64,000 nucleotides of DNA from Aliarcobacter sp. (GTDB lineage: Bacteria > Campylobacterota > Campylobacteria > Campylobacterales > Arcobacteraceae): contig JAQTXA010000005.1 in NCBI GenBank assembly GCA_028689025.1, positions 100,955 to 164,954 on the forward strand, in the 5' to 3' direction. Positions 7,858 through 17,604 of this stretch are shown one piece after another (within the stretch, counting starts at the first letter, position 1; each line of letters starts with the position of its first letter). Below the pieces are notes generated by a model that saw only the letters and a list, made by a program, of their open reading frames with translations, did no database searches and was not told where the DNA came from. The position numbers and the translations under genes were made by a program.

Positions 7858-9302
7858 TGAAAATATTTGGATATGAATTTAAAAAATCAGAAAAAAATAT
7901 ACAAAAAAAATCTTTCCATGGAGCTTCTACAGGTAATTTATATGCAACATGGTTAGCTAGCAATACAACTGCAGATGTTGATATAAAAAAAGACCTAAAA
8001 ACAATGAGAGCAAGAAGTCGTGAATTAATGAGAAATGACGACTATGCAAAAAAATTTAAAAGAATGGTTAAAACAAATGTTGTTGGTCAAAATGGGATTA
8101 GATTGCAAAATAAAGCAAAAGACACTAATGGAAATTTAGATAAAACAGCAAATGATATTATTGAAGAATCTTGGAAAAAATGGAGTAAAAAAGGTATTTG
8201 TGATGTATCTGGAAAATACTCTTTAAGAGAAATACAAAAAATGGTTATGGGAACACTTGCAGAAGATGGAGAAGTGTTAATAAGAAAAATAAAAGGCTAT
8301 GACAATGAATTTGGTTTTGCTTTACAATTATTAGAAGCAGACCATTTAGATGAACAATATACGATACCAGAATTAAATATATTCATGGGTATTGAGTTTG
8401 ACAAATGGAATAAACCAATTGCTTATCATCTTCATAAAAATCATCCAGGAAAACTAATAAACGGTACAGATACAACAAGAGAACGAATTAGTGCAAATGA
8501 AATAAATCATTTATTTTTACCTTTAAGAATATCTGCAACAAGAGGTGTTCCTTGGATGCATACTGCAATGACTAGAATGAAAATGGTTAATGGATATGAA
8601 GAAGCAGAATTAACAGCTTCAAGAATTGCAGCCGCAAAAGGTGGTTTTTATATTTCAAAAGATGGCGCAGAAGAATATTCAGGCGATAGTGTAGATGATA
8701 GAGGAAATATTGTAAATGAATTAGAACCAGGTCAAATTGAATTATTACCAAAAGGTATAGAGTTCCAAAATTATGACCCACAACATCCAACTACTGCGTT
8801 TAAAGATTTTATGAAAGTGGTTTTAAGAGGAATATCAAGCGGTATTGATGTTTCATACAATACTTTAGCAAATGATTTAGAGGGTGTAAATTTTAGCTCA
8901 TTAAGAAGCGGTGTTTTAGATGAAAGAGAAGTTTGGAAAGATTTACAAACATGGTTAGGTGAAAATTTACTTGATGATATTTTTGCTGATTGGTTAGACA
9001 TGGCTTTATTAACAAAAGCTGTACCTTTGCCATATTTTAAATACGATAAATTTAATGCTCCAAGTTGGTTGTCAAGAGGTTTTGCATGGGTGGACCCTTT
9101 AAAAGATATGCAGTCAAATATTTTAGCAGTAAAAGAAGGGTTAAAAACACATACACAAATTGCAAGTGAAATGGGTATGGATATAGAGGAACTATATCAG
9201 CAAATAGCCAAAGAAAAAGAATTAAGAGCTAAATATGGAATTACAACAATTAGCGAGGCGGAATTATTACAGCTTTTGCAAACAACAAATACAGGAGATT
9301 AA
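7857..9302 (+). CDS. Portal protein, lambda family
   Basis: 481 residues, normal for lambda gpB-type portals. Family signatures: ARSRELMRNDDYAKKFKRMV near residue 50, EDGEVLIRKI near 140, LLEADHLDE, and RGVPWMHTAMTRM. It forms the dodecameric ring at the capsid vertex through which DNA enters. Its start touches the gpW-like stop; the protease-capsid gene follows after 3 bp. Confidence 0.9.
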   Translation: MKIFGYEFKKSEKNIQKKSFHGASTGNLYATWLASNTTADVDIKKDLKTMRARSRELMRNDDYAKKFKRMVKTNVVGQNGIRLQNKAKDTNGNLDKTANDIIEESWKKWSKKGICDVSGKYSLREIQKMVMGTLAEDGEVLIRKIKGYDNEFGFALQLLEADHLDEQYTIPELNIFMGIEFDKWNKPIAYHLHKNHPGKLINGTDTTRERISANEINHLFLPLRISATRGVPWMHTAMTRMKMVNGYEEAELTASRIAAAKGGFYISKDGAEEYSGDSVDDRGNIVNELEPGQIELLPKGIEFQNYDPQHPTTAFKDFMKVVLRGISSGIDVSYNTLANDLEGVNFSSLRSGVLDEREVWKDLQTWLGENLLDDIFADWLDMALLTKAVPLPYFKYDKFNAPSWLSRGFAWVDPLKDMQSNILAVKEGLKTHTQIASEMGMDIEELYQQIAKEKELRAKYGITTISEAELLQLLQTTNTGD

Positions 9303-9305
9303 AAA

Positions 9306-11072
9306 ATGAAGCTTAAACCGCAGTTTAGAGATTTAGAACTTAAAAGTTTTAATGAAGAGAACAAAACAGTAGAACTTACTTTTAGTTCAGAAGAACCTTA
9401 TGAAAGATGGTGGGGAATAGAAATATTAGATCACTCATCTACATCAGTAAATATGAATAGATTAAATAACTCTGCACCACTACTATTTAATCATGATAGA
9501 GATGTTGTTATTGGTGTTGTTGAATTTGCCAAAATTGAAAATAAAAAAGGTCATGCTGTTGTTAGATTTGGTAATAGTGAAAAAGCAAAAGAAGTATTTA
9601 GTGATGTGGTTGATGGGATAATGAAAAATGTATCTGTGGGATACCAGATAAACGAAATGAAACTAGAGAGCGAATCTAAAGGTTTGGAAACTTATAGAGT
9701 AACTCAATGGGAGCCTTTTGAAATTTCAATAGTTTCTATACCAGCAGATAATACGGTAGGTGTAGGTCGAATTAGTGACCTAGAAGAACAAGAGGTAAAA
9801 ATATTAAATCAAAAAAAGGAAGTAAAAAAAATGCCAGATGAAATTAAACAAACTGATACTCAAACTGTTGAAGCAGCTAGAACACTTGCAACTAACAATG
9901 AAAGAACAAGAGTAAGAGAAATAAATGCAATTGCTTCAAAACATGGCTTACAAGATTTAGCAGCTAAAGCAATTGATGAAGGTACAACAGCTGATACTTT
10001 TAGAGGTATGGCTTTGGATGTTATTGGTAAAAAGCAAACACATATAGATAGTAAATCAAGTGATATTGGTTTAAATCAAAAAGAGTTAAAAGCCTATTCT
10101 TTTAGTAAAGCATTAACTGCAGCTATTACGGGTGATTGGTCAAAAGCTGCTTTTGAAAGAGAAGCAAGTGAAGCTGTTGCAAAAATGTTAGGTCAATCTT
10201 CAAAAGGATTCTATATTCCACATGAAGTTTTAAAAAGAGATATATCAACTGCAAATAATGGAAATTTAGTTGCAACGCAACACATGGGCGGTAATTTTAT
10301 TGATATTTTAAGAAACAAATTAATTATTGCTAGATTAGGTGGTCAGGTTTTAACTGGATTAAGTGGAAATGTTGCAATTCCAAAACAAACAGGTACGGCT
10401 ACAGCTTATTGGGTTATAGAAGGTGAAGATACTACTGAAAGTGAATTAACAATCGGTATGATGAATTTATCTCCAAAAACAGTAAGTGGTGCAACTGCAT
10501 ATACTAGACAAATGTTACTACAGGGTAATCCTTCTATTGAAAATTTAGTAATGCTAGATTTAGCAACAAATATTGCTTTAGCAATTGATAAAGCTGCTAT
10601 TAGTGGAACAGGAACAAACGGACAACCTTTAGGTATTTTAAATACAACAGGTGTAAATGCTGTAAATTGTGCTACTTCAAATGGTGGTTTAAATTGGAAA
10701 AATACTGTTGATTTCGAAACAAAAACAGCTGCAGGTAATGCTGATGTTAATAATATGAATTATATTGCCGGAGCAGGAGTAACAGGAATTTTAAAAACGA
10801 CAGAAAAAACTCCAAATAGTGGTAAGTTTTTATTAGAAGACGGGCAAGTTAATGGGTATAACTTTTCAAGAACAAATCAAGTAGATGCGAATACTATGCT
10901 TTTTGGTGATTTTAGTCAAATGATAACAGGTTTATGGGGTGGGCTAGATATTATGATTGACCCATATACTAAAGCTGCATCTGGTGGTGTAGTTATTAGA
11001 GCATTCCAAAGTTTAGACATAGGTCTTAGACATGCGCAAGCATTTAGTGCATCAAAAAATATAAATCAATAA
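9306..11072 (+). CDS. Fused prohead protease and HK97-type major capsid protein
   Basis: 588 residues. Residues 1-165 match HK97-type prohead protease (peptidase U35): LLFNHDRDVVIGVVEFAKIE with the catalytic-type His, then VSVGYQINEM and WEPFEISIVSIPADN with the Ser-containing strand. A charged linker/scaffold-like part (170-270) leads to the HK97-fold capsid (about 290-588: YWVIEGEDTTESELTIGMMN, then ISGTGTNGQPLGILNTTGVN). Protease and capsid are usually separate genes; fusion is known in some phages. The mature capsid is probably released by self-cleavage near residue 280 (inference). Confidence 0.85.
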   Translation: MKLKPQFRDLELKSFNEENKTVELTFSSEEPYERWWGIEILDHSSTSVNMNRLNNSAPLLFNHDRDVVIGVVEFAKIENKKGHAVVRFGNSEKAKEVFSDVVDGIMKNVSVGYQINEMKLESESKGLETYRVTQWEPFEISIVSIPADNTVGVGRISDLEEQEVKILNQKKEVKKMPDEIKQTDTQTVEAARTLATNNERTRVREINAIASKHGLQDLAAKAIDEGTTADTFRGMALDVIGKKQTHIDSKSSDIGLNQKELKAYSFSKALTAAITGDWSKAAFEREASEAVAKMLGQSSKGFYIPHEVLKRDISTANNGNLVATQHMGGNFIDILRNKLIIARLGGQVLTGLSGNVAIPKQTGTATAYWVIEGEDTTESELTIGMMNLSPKTVSGATAYTRQMLLQGNPSIENLVMLDLATNIALAIDKAAISGTGTNGQPLGILNTTGVNAVNCATSNGGLNWKNTVDFETKTAAGNADVNNMNYIAGAGVTGILKTTEKTPNSGKFLLEDGQVNGYNFSRTNQVDANTMLFGDFSQMITGLWGGLDIMIDPYTKAASGGVVIRAFQSLDIGLRHAQAFSASKNINQ

Positions 11073-11081
11073 GGTTGAAAT

Positions 11082-11390
11082 ATGAAAGATACAGTATTAG
11101 TTTTAATTCTATCTACAATTTTTGTTAGAGGTGAAATGTATGAGGAAGGGTCTCATGTTGAAGTAAATACAAGAGAAGCAAAAGAATTAATCAATAGGGG
11201 AGTTGCCTCTTTGGAAGTAGAAACGGATGTAGAAATAACAGAAGATGAAACTTTAGGAGATATAACAAAACCTATAGAAAAAATGAATAAAACAGAGCTT
11301 TTAAACTATGCAGCTGAATTAAATTTAGAAGTTAATGAAACAATGACTAAAGCAGATTTAATTAAATTAATTAATGAAGATGCAGAATAA
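11082..11390 (+). CDS. Small head-region protein with C-terminal HeH/SAP-like fold
   Basis: 102 residues. The N-terminal beta part (VRGEMYEEGSHVEVNTREAK) resembles small phage proteins found after the capsid gene. The C-terminal 35 residues (MNKTELLNYAAELNLEVNET...KADLIKLI) match a Rho-termination-factor-N/HeH helix-extension-helix. Probably a head completion or accessory factor, by position. Confidence 0.5.
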   Translation: MKDTVLVLILSTIFVRGEMYEEGSHVEVNTREAKELINRGVASLEVETDVEITEDETLGDITKPIEKMNKTELLNYAAELNLEVNETMTKADLIKLINEDAE

Positions 11391-11392
11391 AA

Positions 11393-11719
11393 ATGGACTT
11401 TGATCAAATGGTAGAAAAAGATTTATCAAACTGTAAAGAGTTTGGCGGTTCTTTTATTTTGAAAAATAAAGATATTTCAGTTGAAATTGAATATTTATGT
11501 TTTGATGAAAATACAGATGTTATATTTGAAGGTAAAGCGGTTGAAGATTTTAGTGATATGGAAGCTAGTATCCCTTCACTTACTGTTCAAACAATTAAAA
11601 CTAACAAAATTACCAACAGGTCAAAAATAGAAGTAAAAAACTCATCTTATGGAGTTATAAAAAAAGATAACAAAAAAGATGGAACAACAATTATTTATTT
11701 GGAATTAGAAGATGTATAG
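11393..11719 (+). CDS. Head-tail joining protein candidate
   Basis: 108 residues, acidic and beta-rich. It starts two bases after the previous stop and overlaps the next gene by 8 bp. Its position between capsid and tail terminator and its size fit a lambda FII-like stopper, but I see no diagnostic motif. Confidence 0.45.
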   Translation: MDFDQMVEKDLSNCKEFGGSFILKNKDISVEIEYLCFDENTDVIFEGKAVEDFSDMEASIPSLTVQTIKTNKITNRSKIEVKNSSYGVIKKDNKKDGTTIIYLELEDV

Positions 11720-12131
11720 ACAATCAATAGTATCTGAACTTTTACTAAAACTAGAAGAAATAAAAATAAATAATGGTTTTTATTCTGATGCAGGAGCAAA
11801 TGTTCTTGAATGGTTTGATAAACCATTAGAGGAAGAAGACTTTCCTGCATTAATAGTAAGAGATCCATCTGATAATGTTGTTGATTCAACTTCACTTGAA
11901 CATAAATTGAAAATAGAAATAGACATAGCCCATAAGGGTAAAAATTGTATTTGGAATATGAGAGAAGCATCAAGTGATGTATTGAAGGCATTTAAAAACC
12001 TAGAAGATTCAATAGGTCATCAATGTAAATATTTAGGTAGTGAATCATTGGTTGAACAAAAAGAAAAGTTATACGGTGGGATGAGATTAGAATTTGAAAT
12101 AATCTATCATACTAGAAGATGGGAACAATAA
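11712..12131 (+). CDS. Tail terminator-like protein
   Basis: 139 residues. LEWFDKPLEEEDFPALIVRD and a later beta-rich stretch (KLKIEIDIAHKGK) match the general shape of minor tail U/tail-completion proteins, which cap the tail for joining to the head. Position after the head-tail connector supports it. The exact family is uncertain. Confidence 0.5.
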   Translation: MYRQSIVSELLLKLEEIKINNGFYSDAGANVLEWFDKPLEEEDFPALIVRDPSDNVVDSTSLEHKLKIEIDIAHKGKNCIWNMREASSDVLKAFKNLEDSIGHQCKYLGSESLVEQKEKLYGGMRLEFEIIYHTRRWEQ

Positions 12132-12754
12132 TGCCTCCTGAAATATTAAGATTAATTTCTAATATATGCCTTTTTGGAACTGTATCTGAAACAAAAAGCG
12201 CAGACGGATATGCTTTAGCAAAAGTTAAAATTGATGATAGGGTTACTGATTTTTTTCCGGTTCTAAGTCAAGCAAATAGTTTCAAAAAGCATTTTATACC
12301 AATAAGAGTAGGTGAACAAGTTATGGTTCTTTGTCCATACGGTGAAGCTAATATAGGACTTGTTTTTAGAAGTATTTTTAATAAGAGCATAAAAGAACCA
12401 TCTGGTTCAACAAATGAAAGAGAAGTAGTTACATACGAAGATGGAACAACTTTCTTTTATGATACTAAACTCAAAGAATTAAATATAAATGCAATTGGTG
12501 CAATTAACATTGTATGTAAAGAAGCAACAGTAAAAGCAGATAAATTAGATATTACTGCAACAACTTCCAATACAGGTAATGTAACCATAAAAGGAACTTT
12601 ATCTGTTAGTGGGAAAATAGTTGGACAAAGCGGTATATCTATAAGTGGTGGTCAAGGAGCTACTTTTGACGGGAACATTACATCAACAGGTGAAATTAGT
12701 GACTCAAAAGGTTCTTTAACTAATCATACTAATCATGGATATGGTAGAGATTAA
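12119..12754 (+). CDS. Baseplate spike protein V (P2 gpV-like)
   Basis: 211 residues from ATG 12119, or 207 from ATG 12131, which overlaps the previous stop. An OB-fold N-terminal domain (VKIDDRVTDFFPVLSQANSF, RVGEQVMVLCPYGEANIG) is followed by repetitive beta-helix (ITATTSNTGNVTIKGTLSVS), the membrane-piercing spike of P2-like phages. The inner prophage has a clear homologue at 39592, with FKKHF.P.RVGEQV shared. Confidence 0.85.
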   Translation: MGTIMPPEILRLISNICLFGTVSETKSADGYALAKVKIDDRVTDFFPVLSQANSFKKHFIPIRVGEQVMVLCPYGEANIGLVFRSIFNKSIKEPSGSTNEREVVTYEDGTTFFYDTKLKELNINAIGAINIVCKEATVKADKLDITATTSNTGNVTIKGTLSVSGKIVGQSGISISGGQGATFDGNITSTGEISDSKGSLTNHTNHGYGRD

Positions 12755-13041
12755 TGTTTGCTGTATCTATTGAAGATAGTATTAATAGAATACTAAAAAC
12801 ACCATTGGGCAGTAGGGTTATGAGACCTTTATATGGAAGTAAACTTTATGAGTTAAGAGATAGACAATTTGATGAAAGATTTAAAACTCTTGCAACAAAG
12901 TATATATTTGAAGCAATAAAAGTAAACGAGCCAAGAGTGCAAGTAGAAGAAGTAAATTTTAAATTAGAACCAATTAGCGGAAAAGTAGTGTTTCTAATTT
13001 ATTTGACAAATCAAGAAGAAGTAGAGGTAAGCAATGTTTGA
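12754..13041 (+). CDS. Baseplate wedge protein W (gp25-like)
   Basis: 95 residues. SIEDSINRILKTPLGSRVMR is the GPW/gp25 signature with the conserved P-x-G-x-R-x-M-R and a later ERF element. It joins sheath to baseplate. Start overlaps the V stop by one base. Homologue in the inner phage at 40126. Confidence 0.9.
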   Translation: MFAVSIEDSINRILKTPLGSRVMRPLYGSKLYELRDRQFDERFKTLATKYIFEAIKVNEPRVQVEEVNFKLEPISGKVVFLIYLTNQEEVEVSNV

Positions 13042-14128
13042 TATTAATAGTTTAGCAACACCAAAAGTATTAAATGAATTAAGTTATGAAGATATTTTAA
13101 ATCAAAACATTGCAAATTTCAAAATTCTAGTTCCAGACTGGGAACCATTAGAAAGTGATGAGTTTAAAATCATACTGGAAGCAATGTCTTATAGAGAACT
13201 TTTTCTAAGAAATGAATTTAATCAATCAGCATTAGCTTTTTTCTTATCAACTACAACAGGTAGCGATTTAGAAAATTATGCAATGTTTTACAATATAGAA
13301 AGATTAAAAGGCGCTTATCCTTATGCAGAATATGATTTTGAATTAAGTGAAACAGCTAAACAAGAAATAGTTATTCCAAAAAATCTTGTATTAATGGATG
13401 CTAATGGTAAATACGAATCAAAACTTTTACAAGATGGAATCATTCCTATTGGAAGTAAAAAAAGTACAGGTTTAGTTGAACTTCAAACAGCAATATCAAC
13501 AACAGATATTAAAACAGAAGTAATTACAACAACTTTACCATATCTGGTAACTGCAACTGCTACAGCTATGTTTAAAAATGGTTCTAATCCTGAAACTGAT
13601 ACAGAATTAAGAGAAAGAATACTTTTGAGCATGTCTGATAAATCAACTGCAGGTAGTGAAGAAACTTATAAATCTTATACTTTTTCAGCTGATGAAAGAA
13701 TCAAAGATGTGAATATTATAAATGGTGGTCCAGGAGTAGTAAAAGTTTTTTATTATAGTACAAATAGTGATAGTTTAATGCAAAGCAGAATAGAAGAAAA
13801 ATTGAACGCTAAAGATATTCGACCAATAACAGATAATGTAATTGTCGAGCAATGCGAAGAAATAAATTTTGTTATTGCAGCAGAACTTAAAATAAATGGA
13901 AATCAAGAGACAGCAGAAATATATCTAGCTGCAATAAACAATCTTGAAAAAGGTCTTGAAAGTTTAAAAAAAATTGGTGTGAGAATTACTTTAAGTGAAG
14001 TGAACAATTTTTTAAAAGTTCCAGGCGTAAAAGAAGTAGTTATATCTTTACCAATTGTAAATGTTGAAGTTCAGGAAAACCAAATAGGAGTATGTAGTGC
14101 AAAAACAATCACTTATACCATCATTTGA
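13034..14128 (+). CDS. Baseplate protein J
   Basis: 364 residues, Baseplate_J family: PDWEPLESDEFKIILEAMSY, TGSDLENYAMFYNIERLKGA and NPETDTELRERILLSMS are family landmarks. It forms the baseplate wedge with W and I. Overlaps W by 8 bp and I by 32 bp. Homologue in the inner phage at 40397. Confidence 0.9.
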   Translation: MFDINSLATPKVLNELSYEDILNQNIANFKILVPDWEPLESDEFKIILEAMSYRELFLRNEFNQSALAFFLSTTTGSDLENYAMFYNIERLKGAYPYAEYDFELSETAKQEIVIPKNLVLMDANGKYESKLLQDGIIPIGSKKSTGLVELQTAISTTDIKTEVITTTLPYLVTATATAMFKNGSNPETDTELRERILLSMSDKSTAGSEETYKSYTFSADERIKDVNIINGGPGVVKVFYYSTNSDSLMQSRIEEKLNAKDIRPITDNVIVEQCEEINFVIAAELKINGNQETAEIYLAAINNLEKGLESLKKIGVRITLSEVNNFLKVPGVKEVVISLPIVNVEVQENQIGVCSAKTITYTII

Positions 14129-15110
14129 AAAAATAGAACTTCATAGTTTAGATTTAACTGCTGAAAAAGCAATTAATTTTTTAAACAATGAGATACAAGC
14201 TTTTAGGACTTTAGCAAATCCTCTTATTTGTGATGAAAAATATCTTCCTTTTTTAGCTTATGCTTTTAAGGTTGATTTTTGGGATGAAAGATTAAGCACT
14301 ACAAAAAAAAGAGCATTAATAAAAGAATCTATTTTGCTACATCAGAAAAAAGGAACACTTTGGGCGATAGAAAGAGTTCTGGAAATACTTGAAGTAAAAG
14401 CAGAAATTAGAGAGTGGTTTCAGTATGGTGGTGAACCTTATTTTTTTAAAATAAAGTTATCAATAGAACAAGAATTTCCACACTTAAACCAACTACAAAA
14501 ATTGATAGATGTGTATAAAAATGTAAGAAGTATTTTTGAAATAGATTTTGATTTATTTCTTAAAACACCTTTTACTATTTCTGGCGCAACAAACACAGAT
14601 TTAGAAATTTGTGAAGACATGATAATTAAAAGAGAATCAGTTACTAATATACATTTTGGGTGTAATTATGATTATGAACCTTATGAAATTATTCATATTA
14701 GTAAACAAGCTAACTATGCTTTAGTTTGTTCAAATATTGCAGATGTAGAAGTTGAGATTAAAGGTTTTAATATCGATAGAGATACTTATATTTCTTTAAA
14801 TGCAGGTGCAATAGCAAATTTACATTTTGGAAACATAGATAGTGATGTTATGCACTTACCAATACCGCCTATTGAGTTAAATACAAAAATTATGGACGGT
14901 TCAAATCTTATTGTAAATATAGGATTTGAACAAAATAATACAAGTGATTTATTTCATTTGGATTATCACAAACACTATGAAGCTATATCTTCATTTAATT
15001 TTATTTCATTAACAAAATTTGGAATAGAGTTTCAAGATAGTGGATTAAATACAAATATCAATGCAAAAACAAATATTACCAATGTTTGTTTTTTAAATCT
15101 TAATATATAG
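14097..15110 (+). CDS. Tail protein I with long C-terminal extension
   Basis: 337 residues from a GTG start with AGGAG six bases upstream. Residues 1-160 are P2 gpI-like (PFLAYAFKVDFWDERLSTTK, QKKGTLWAIERVLEILEVKA, EWFQYGGEPYFFKI). Residues 165-337 are an extra beta-rich region without recognised family; the inner phage's I (245 residues) has a shorter tail. It links baseplate to the fibre. The extension may be an adaptor for the large fibre encoded next. Confidence 0.8.
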   Translation: MQKQSLIPSFEKIELHSLDLTAEKAINFLNNEIQAFRTLANPLICDEKYLPFLAYAFKVDFWDERLSTTKKRALIKESILLHQKKGTLWAIERVLEILEVKAEIREWFQYGGEPYFFKIKLSIEQEFPHLNQLQKLIDVYKNVRSIFEIDFDLFLKTPFTISGATNTDLEICEDMIIKRESVTNIHFGCNYDYEPYEIIHISKQANYALVCSNIADVEVEIKGFNIDRDTYISLNAGAIANLHFGNIDSDVMHLPIPPIELNTKIMDGSNLIVNIGFEQNNTSDLFHLDYHKHYEAISSFNFISLTKFGIEFQDSGLNTNINAKTNITNVCFLNLNI

Positions 15111-15120
15111 GAGAAAATAT

Positions 15121-16266
15121 ATGGCAGTTTCAGGATTACCTACAAATCAAGGTGTTTCGATTTTATCGAATGAACTTAGAGTACAGGTTAAAAAGTTTTG
15201 TCTTTTTGGGACAAATAATAGTGGTGATGTAATTAATTTTAATGAGACTTCAACACTTACATCTTTGGCAAATTATTTAGTTGGAAAGTTTGATATAAGC
15301 AGGTCTTATTTTGATGATAACGGAACACTAACTTTTGAATGCCCAATTCCTTATGATTTTAATAATACTAAGTGGATAGGAAGCACAGGATTAATTTATA
15401 TAGATCCAACAAATGGTAATGAAACATTAGTAGCTATTAGCTCAATGCCTAGATTCCAAAAAACCTCCGGTATAGGTGGAACAATACACTATAAAGTACC
15501 AATTGCAGGTAGTGCAAGTACGGTTGTTTTTGAAGATATGCCTTATGTTACTAGACAGGAATTAGATGTTGTTTTGAATGAACAACATTCAGCTTTAGCA
15601 ATGGCTTTAGATTTAGGAGCTATGGCAAATAAAGAACTTATGAAGACTTTAACTCAACGAGTTCAAACAGGTGAAGTGGTTATCTACAATAGAGGAATAA
15701 AATCAGGATGTACAATTGTTAAATCAACAACAGCTACAAGAAATCTTACTTTAACAAATGGAACACTTTTTATGAATGGACAGATTCATAGTGTTTTTGA
15801 TATGGCTAATACAGCCAATGTTCCACAAAATCAAACAGCGGAAACAAAATATAGCTATGTTTTTTTATGGAAAGATTTAGACGGTAAATTCCAGGTTGAT
15901 TGTACAAACTTAAATGAATTACCGCCAGAAGATTCTTTGACTTTATATAAGGTTACAGTTCCTGCAAATTCAACAGAAGCTACAGATCCATATTTAAATA
16001 ATTGTGCATTAACAGATTTGCGAAAATTAGAACCAAACTATCCAAAGATTTTAATAAATGCACCTTTTGTATATGTACCATTTAAATATGACTTAATAGA
16101 TTTAGATTATTCGGTTGATTTAGACATTGTTAGTTTTTTAGGTGGTGGGTTCCAACTGGGATATTGTTATTCTTCGGACAGGGCAAAAAATGGATTTAAC
16201 ATAAATGTAAATGGTACTGCTGATGTAGTAAAAGTTAAATATACAATAAAAAAATTTAATTTATAG
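15121..16266 (+). CDS. Tail fibre protein, N-terminal fibre domain
   Basis: 381 residues. The first 160 residues (LPTNQGVSILSNELRVQVKK, YFDDNGTLTFECPIPYDFN, VFEDMPYVTRQELD) match the phage tail-collar fibre N-terminal domain and the shorter protein at 42204 in the inner phage. The remainder is beta-rich, probably the shaft and tip. It precedes the DGR variable protein, so the diversified protein is probably displayed on or near this fibre. Confidence 0.75.
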   Translation: MAVSGLPTNQGVSILSNELRVQVKKFCLFGTNNSGDVINFNETSTLTSLANYLVGKFDISRSYFDDNGTLTFECPIPYDFNNTKWIGSTGLIYIDPTNGNETLVAISSMPRFQKTSGIGGTIHYKVPIAGSASTVVFEDMPYVTRQELDVVLNEQHSALAMALDLGAMANKELMKTLTQRVQTGEVVIYNRGIKSGCTIVKSTTATRNLTLTNGTLFMNGQIHSVFDMANTANVPQNQTAETKYSYVFLWKDLDGKFQVDCTNLNELPPEDSLTLYKVTVPANSTEATDPYLNNCALTDLRKLEPNYPKILINAPFVYVPFKYDLIDLDYSVDLDIVSFLGGGFQLGYCYSSDRAKNGFNINVNGTADVVKVKYTIKKFNL

Positions 16267-16274
16267 GAGTAAAT

Positions 16275-16601
16275 ATGAATGTAATTTATATTCATGGGGA
16301 AGATGAACAATATGCAAATTTTGTTTTAGATGATGCAGTTTTGACAATAGATGGTCTTCAATATAATTTAGTATCTTTGCAAAAAGATGAACAATCAATT
16401 ATCAATGTTATTGAGGAAGATATGTTTATTGCGAATATTATTATTCCGCCGGCGAAATATGAAGAAATAGAAACAAGTGAAATGGATGATGAAGAAAGAC
16501 CTATTTATAAAAAGATAAAGAATCCTTTAGATTTAGAAAGTGTAACTTTAAATCTTTGGAAAAAAGAAATTAAAATTAAAAATGAAAGTGAGAAAATATA
16601 A
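16275..16601 (+). CDS. Small protein between fibre and DGR variable protein
   Basis: 108 residues, acidic, with a good AGGAG. No family recognised. Its stop overlaps the variable protein's ATG. By position it could be a fibre-assembly factor or adaptor for the variable protein; the inner phage lacks a homologue here but has a DUF4376-like gene after its RT. It codes PPAK across a CGCCGGCG motif (16447-16454). Confidence 0.45.
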   Translation: MNVIYIHGEDEQYANFVLDDAVLTIDGLQYNLVSLQKDEQSIINVIEEDMFIANIIIPPAKYEEIETSEMDDEERPIYKKIKNPLDLESVTLNLWKKEIKIKNESEKI

Positions 16602-17587
16602 TGCCAACAATTTTTACAAAAGATACATTAAGAGCAGGCGTAGAAGCTGCAACAGGTGGTAAAGTAACTGTACTTTATGATGATAAAGGTTATCCATCAT
16701 ATATGAATGTTATTCCAAAATTTAAAGTAGAAGATATTGATGCTTCTTTAGGTACAGGTGTACATCCTGCATTTATTGTTGGTGGTGTTGAAAAATCAGA
16801 AATCTTTATCGGTCAATATCAAGCACATGTAAAAGATAGTAGAGCTGTTTCTTTACCAGGATTAGACCCAACTGCATCAGTTAATTTTGATACGGCTAAA
16901 GCTTATTGTAAAAACAAAGGTCAAGGTTGGCATTTAATGACTAACTGGGAATGGGCTGCAATAGCTTTATGGTCTTTAAAAAATGGGTATCAACCAAGAG
17001 GTAATACTTATTATGGAAAAAATGATGTTGCAGGATATGAAACAGGAGTAAGACAAGATGGTGTAGCACCTGGAACAACTTCCGGAACAGCAAGACATTT
17101 AACAGGCTCTGGTCCTGCTAGTTGGAGACATGATAATACTTATGCAGGAATATCTGATTTAGTTGGAAATGTATGGGAGTGGAATGATGGTCTTAAAATT
17201 GTAGATGGAAAGATTTTTATGCCTGCAGATAATAATTATGCTTTAGATGAAGCACAATGGAATGATACAGGTATTTTTATTGATACAGGAGCTATTTTAA
17301 GTAATACAAAAACTGCAAACTGGGCTTCAAGCATTCCAAATTGGAAAGGAATGACAACTAAAGCAGGTGTTACCGTTCCTACAAGTTTAAAACAAGCTGC
17401 AATAGCACCTTATGATGTTACAAATCCAAAAGGAGCATTCTGGGCAGATAATACAGGCGAAAGGTTGCCGTTGCGTGGTGGGGGTTGGTACAATGGTTCG
17501 TTTGCAGGGCTTTTCGCTCTGATTCTGGATAATCCTCGTTCTCTTGTGGGCGCGACTGTTGGGTTTCGTCCAGCCTATATTGGTTGA
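16601..17587 (+). CDS. DGR variable protein, FGE-sulfatase/C-type-lectin fold (outer)
   Basis: 328 residues. Residues 60-328 follow the formylglycine-generating-enzyme-like fold used by DGR target proteins: FIGQYQAHV, WHLMTNWEWAAIAL (110-123), the LVGNVWEW signature (187-194), and a C-terminal LRGGGW...NPRS...VGFRP (291-324). The last ~115 bp are the variable repeat. Compared with the downstream TR, ten codons differ (residues 295, 297, 301, 308, 310, 315, 317, 318, 319, 325), eight of them AAY in the TR. It is expected to be the receptor-binding tip, its sequence rewritten by the retroelement. ATG overlaps the previous stop. Confidence 0.9.
   Translation: MPTIFTKDTLRAGVEAATGGKVTVLYDDKGYPSYMNVIPKFKVEDIDASLGTGVHPAFIVGGVEKSEIFIGQYQAHVKDSRAVSLPGLDPTASVNFDTAKAYCKNKGQGWHLMTNWEWAAIALWSLKNGYQPRGNTYYGKNDVAGYETGVRQDGVAPGTTSGTARHLTGSGPASWRHDNTYAGISDLVGNVWEWNDGLKIVDGKIFMPADNNYALDEAQWNDTGIFIDTGAILSNTKTANWASSIPNWKGMTTKAGVTVPTSLKQAAIAPYDVTNPKGAFWADNTGERLPLRGGGWYNGSFAGLFALILDNPRSLVGATVGFRPAYIG
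17464..17576 (+). repeat. DGR variable repeat VR1
   Basis: 113 bp aligned without gaps to TR1 (offset 513). Fourteen mismatches, all at TR adenines: 17483, 17484, 17489, 17501, 17502, 17523, 17528, 17543, 17544, 17549, 17550, 17552, 17556, 17574. No other base differs. The first non-adenine mismatch, at 17577, marks the end. The adenine-free stretch near 17557-17572 (GTTGGGTTTCGTCC) is the probable initiation-of-mutagenic-homing end. Confidence 0.95.
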
Positions 17588-17604
17588 TGTAAAAGCGAAC
17601 GATA

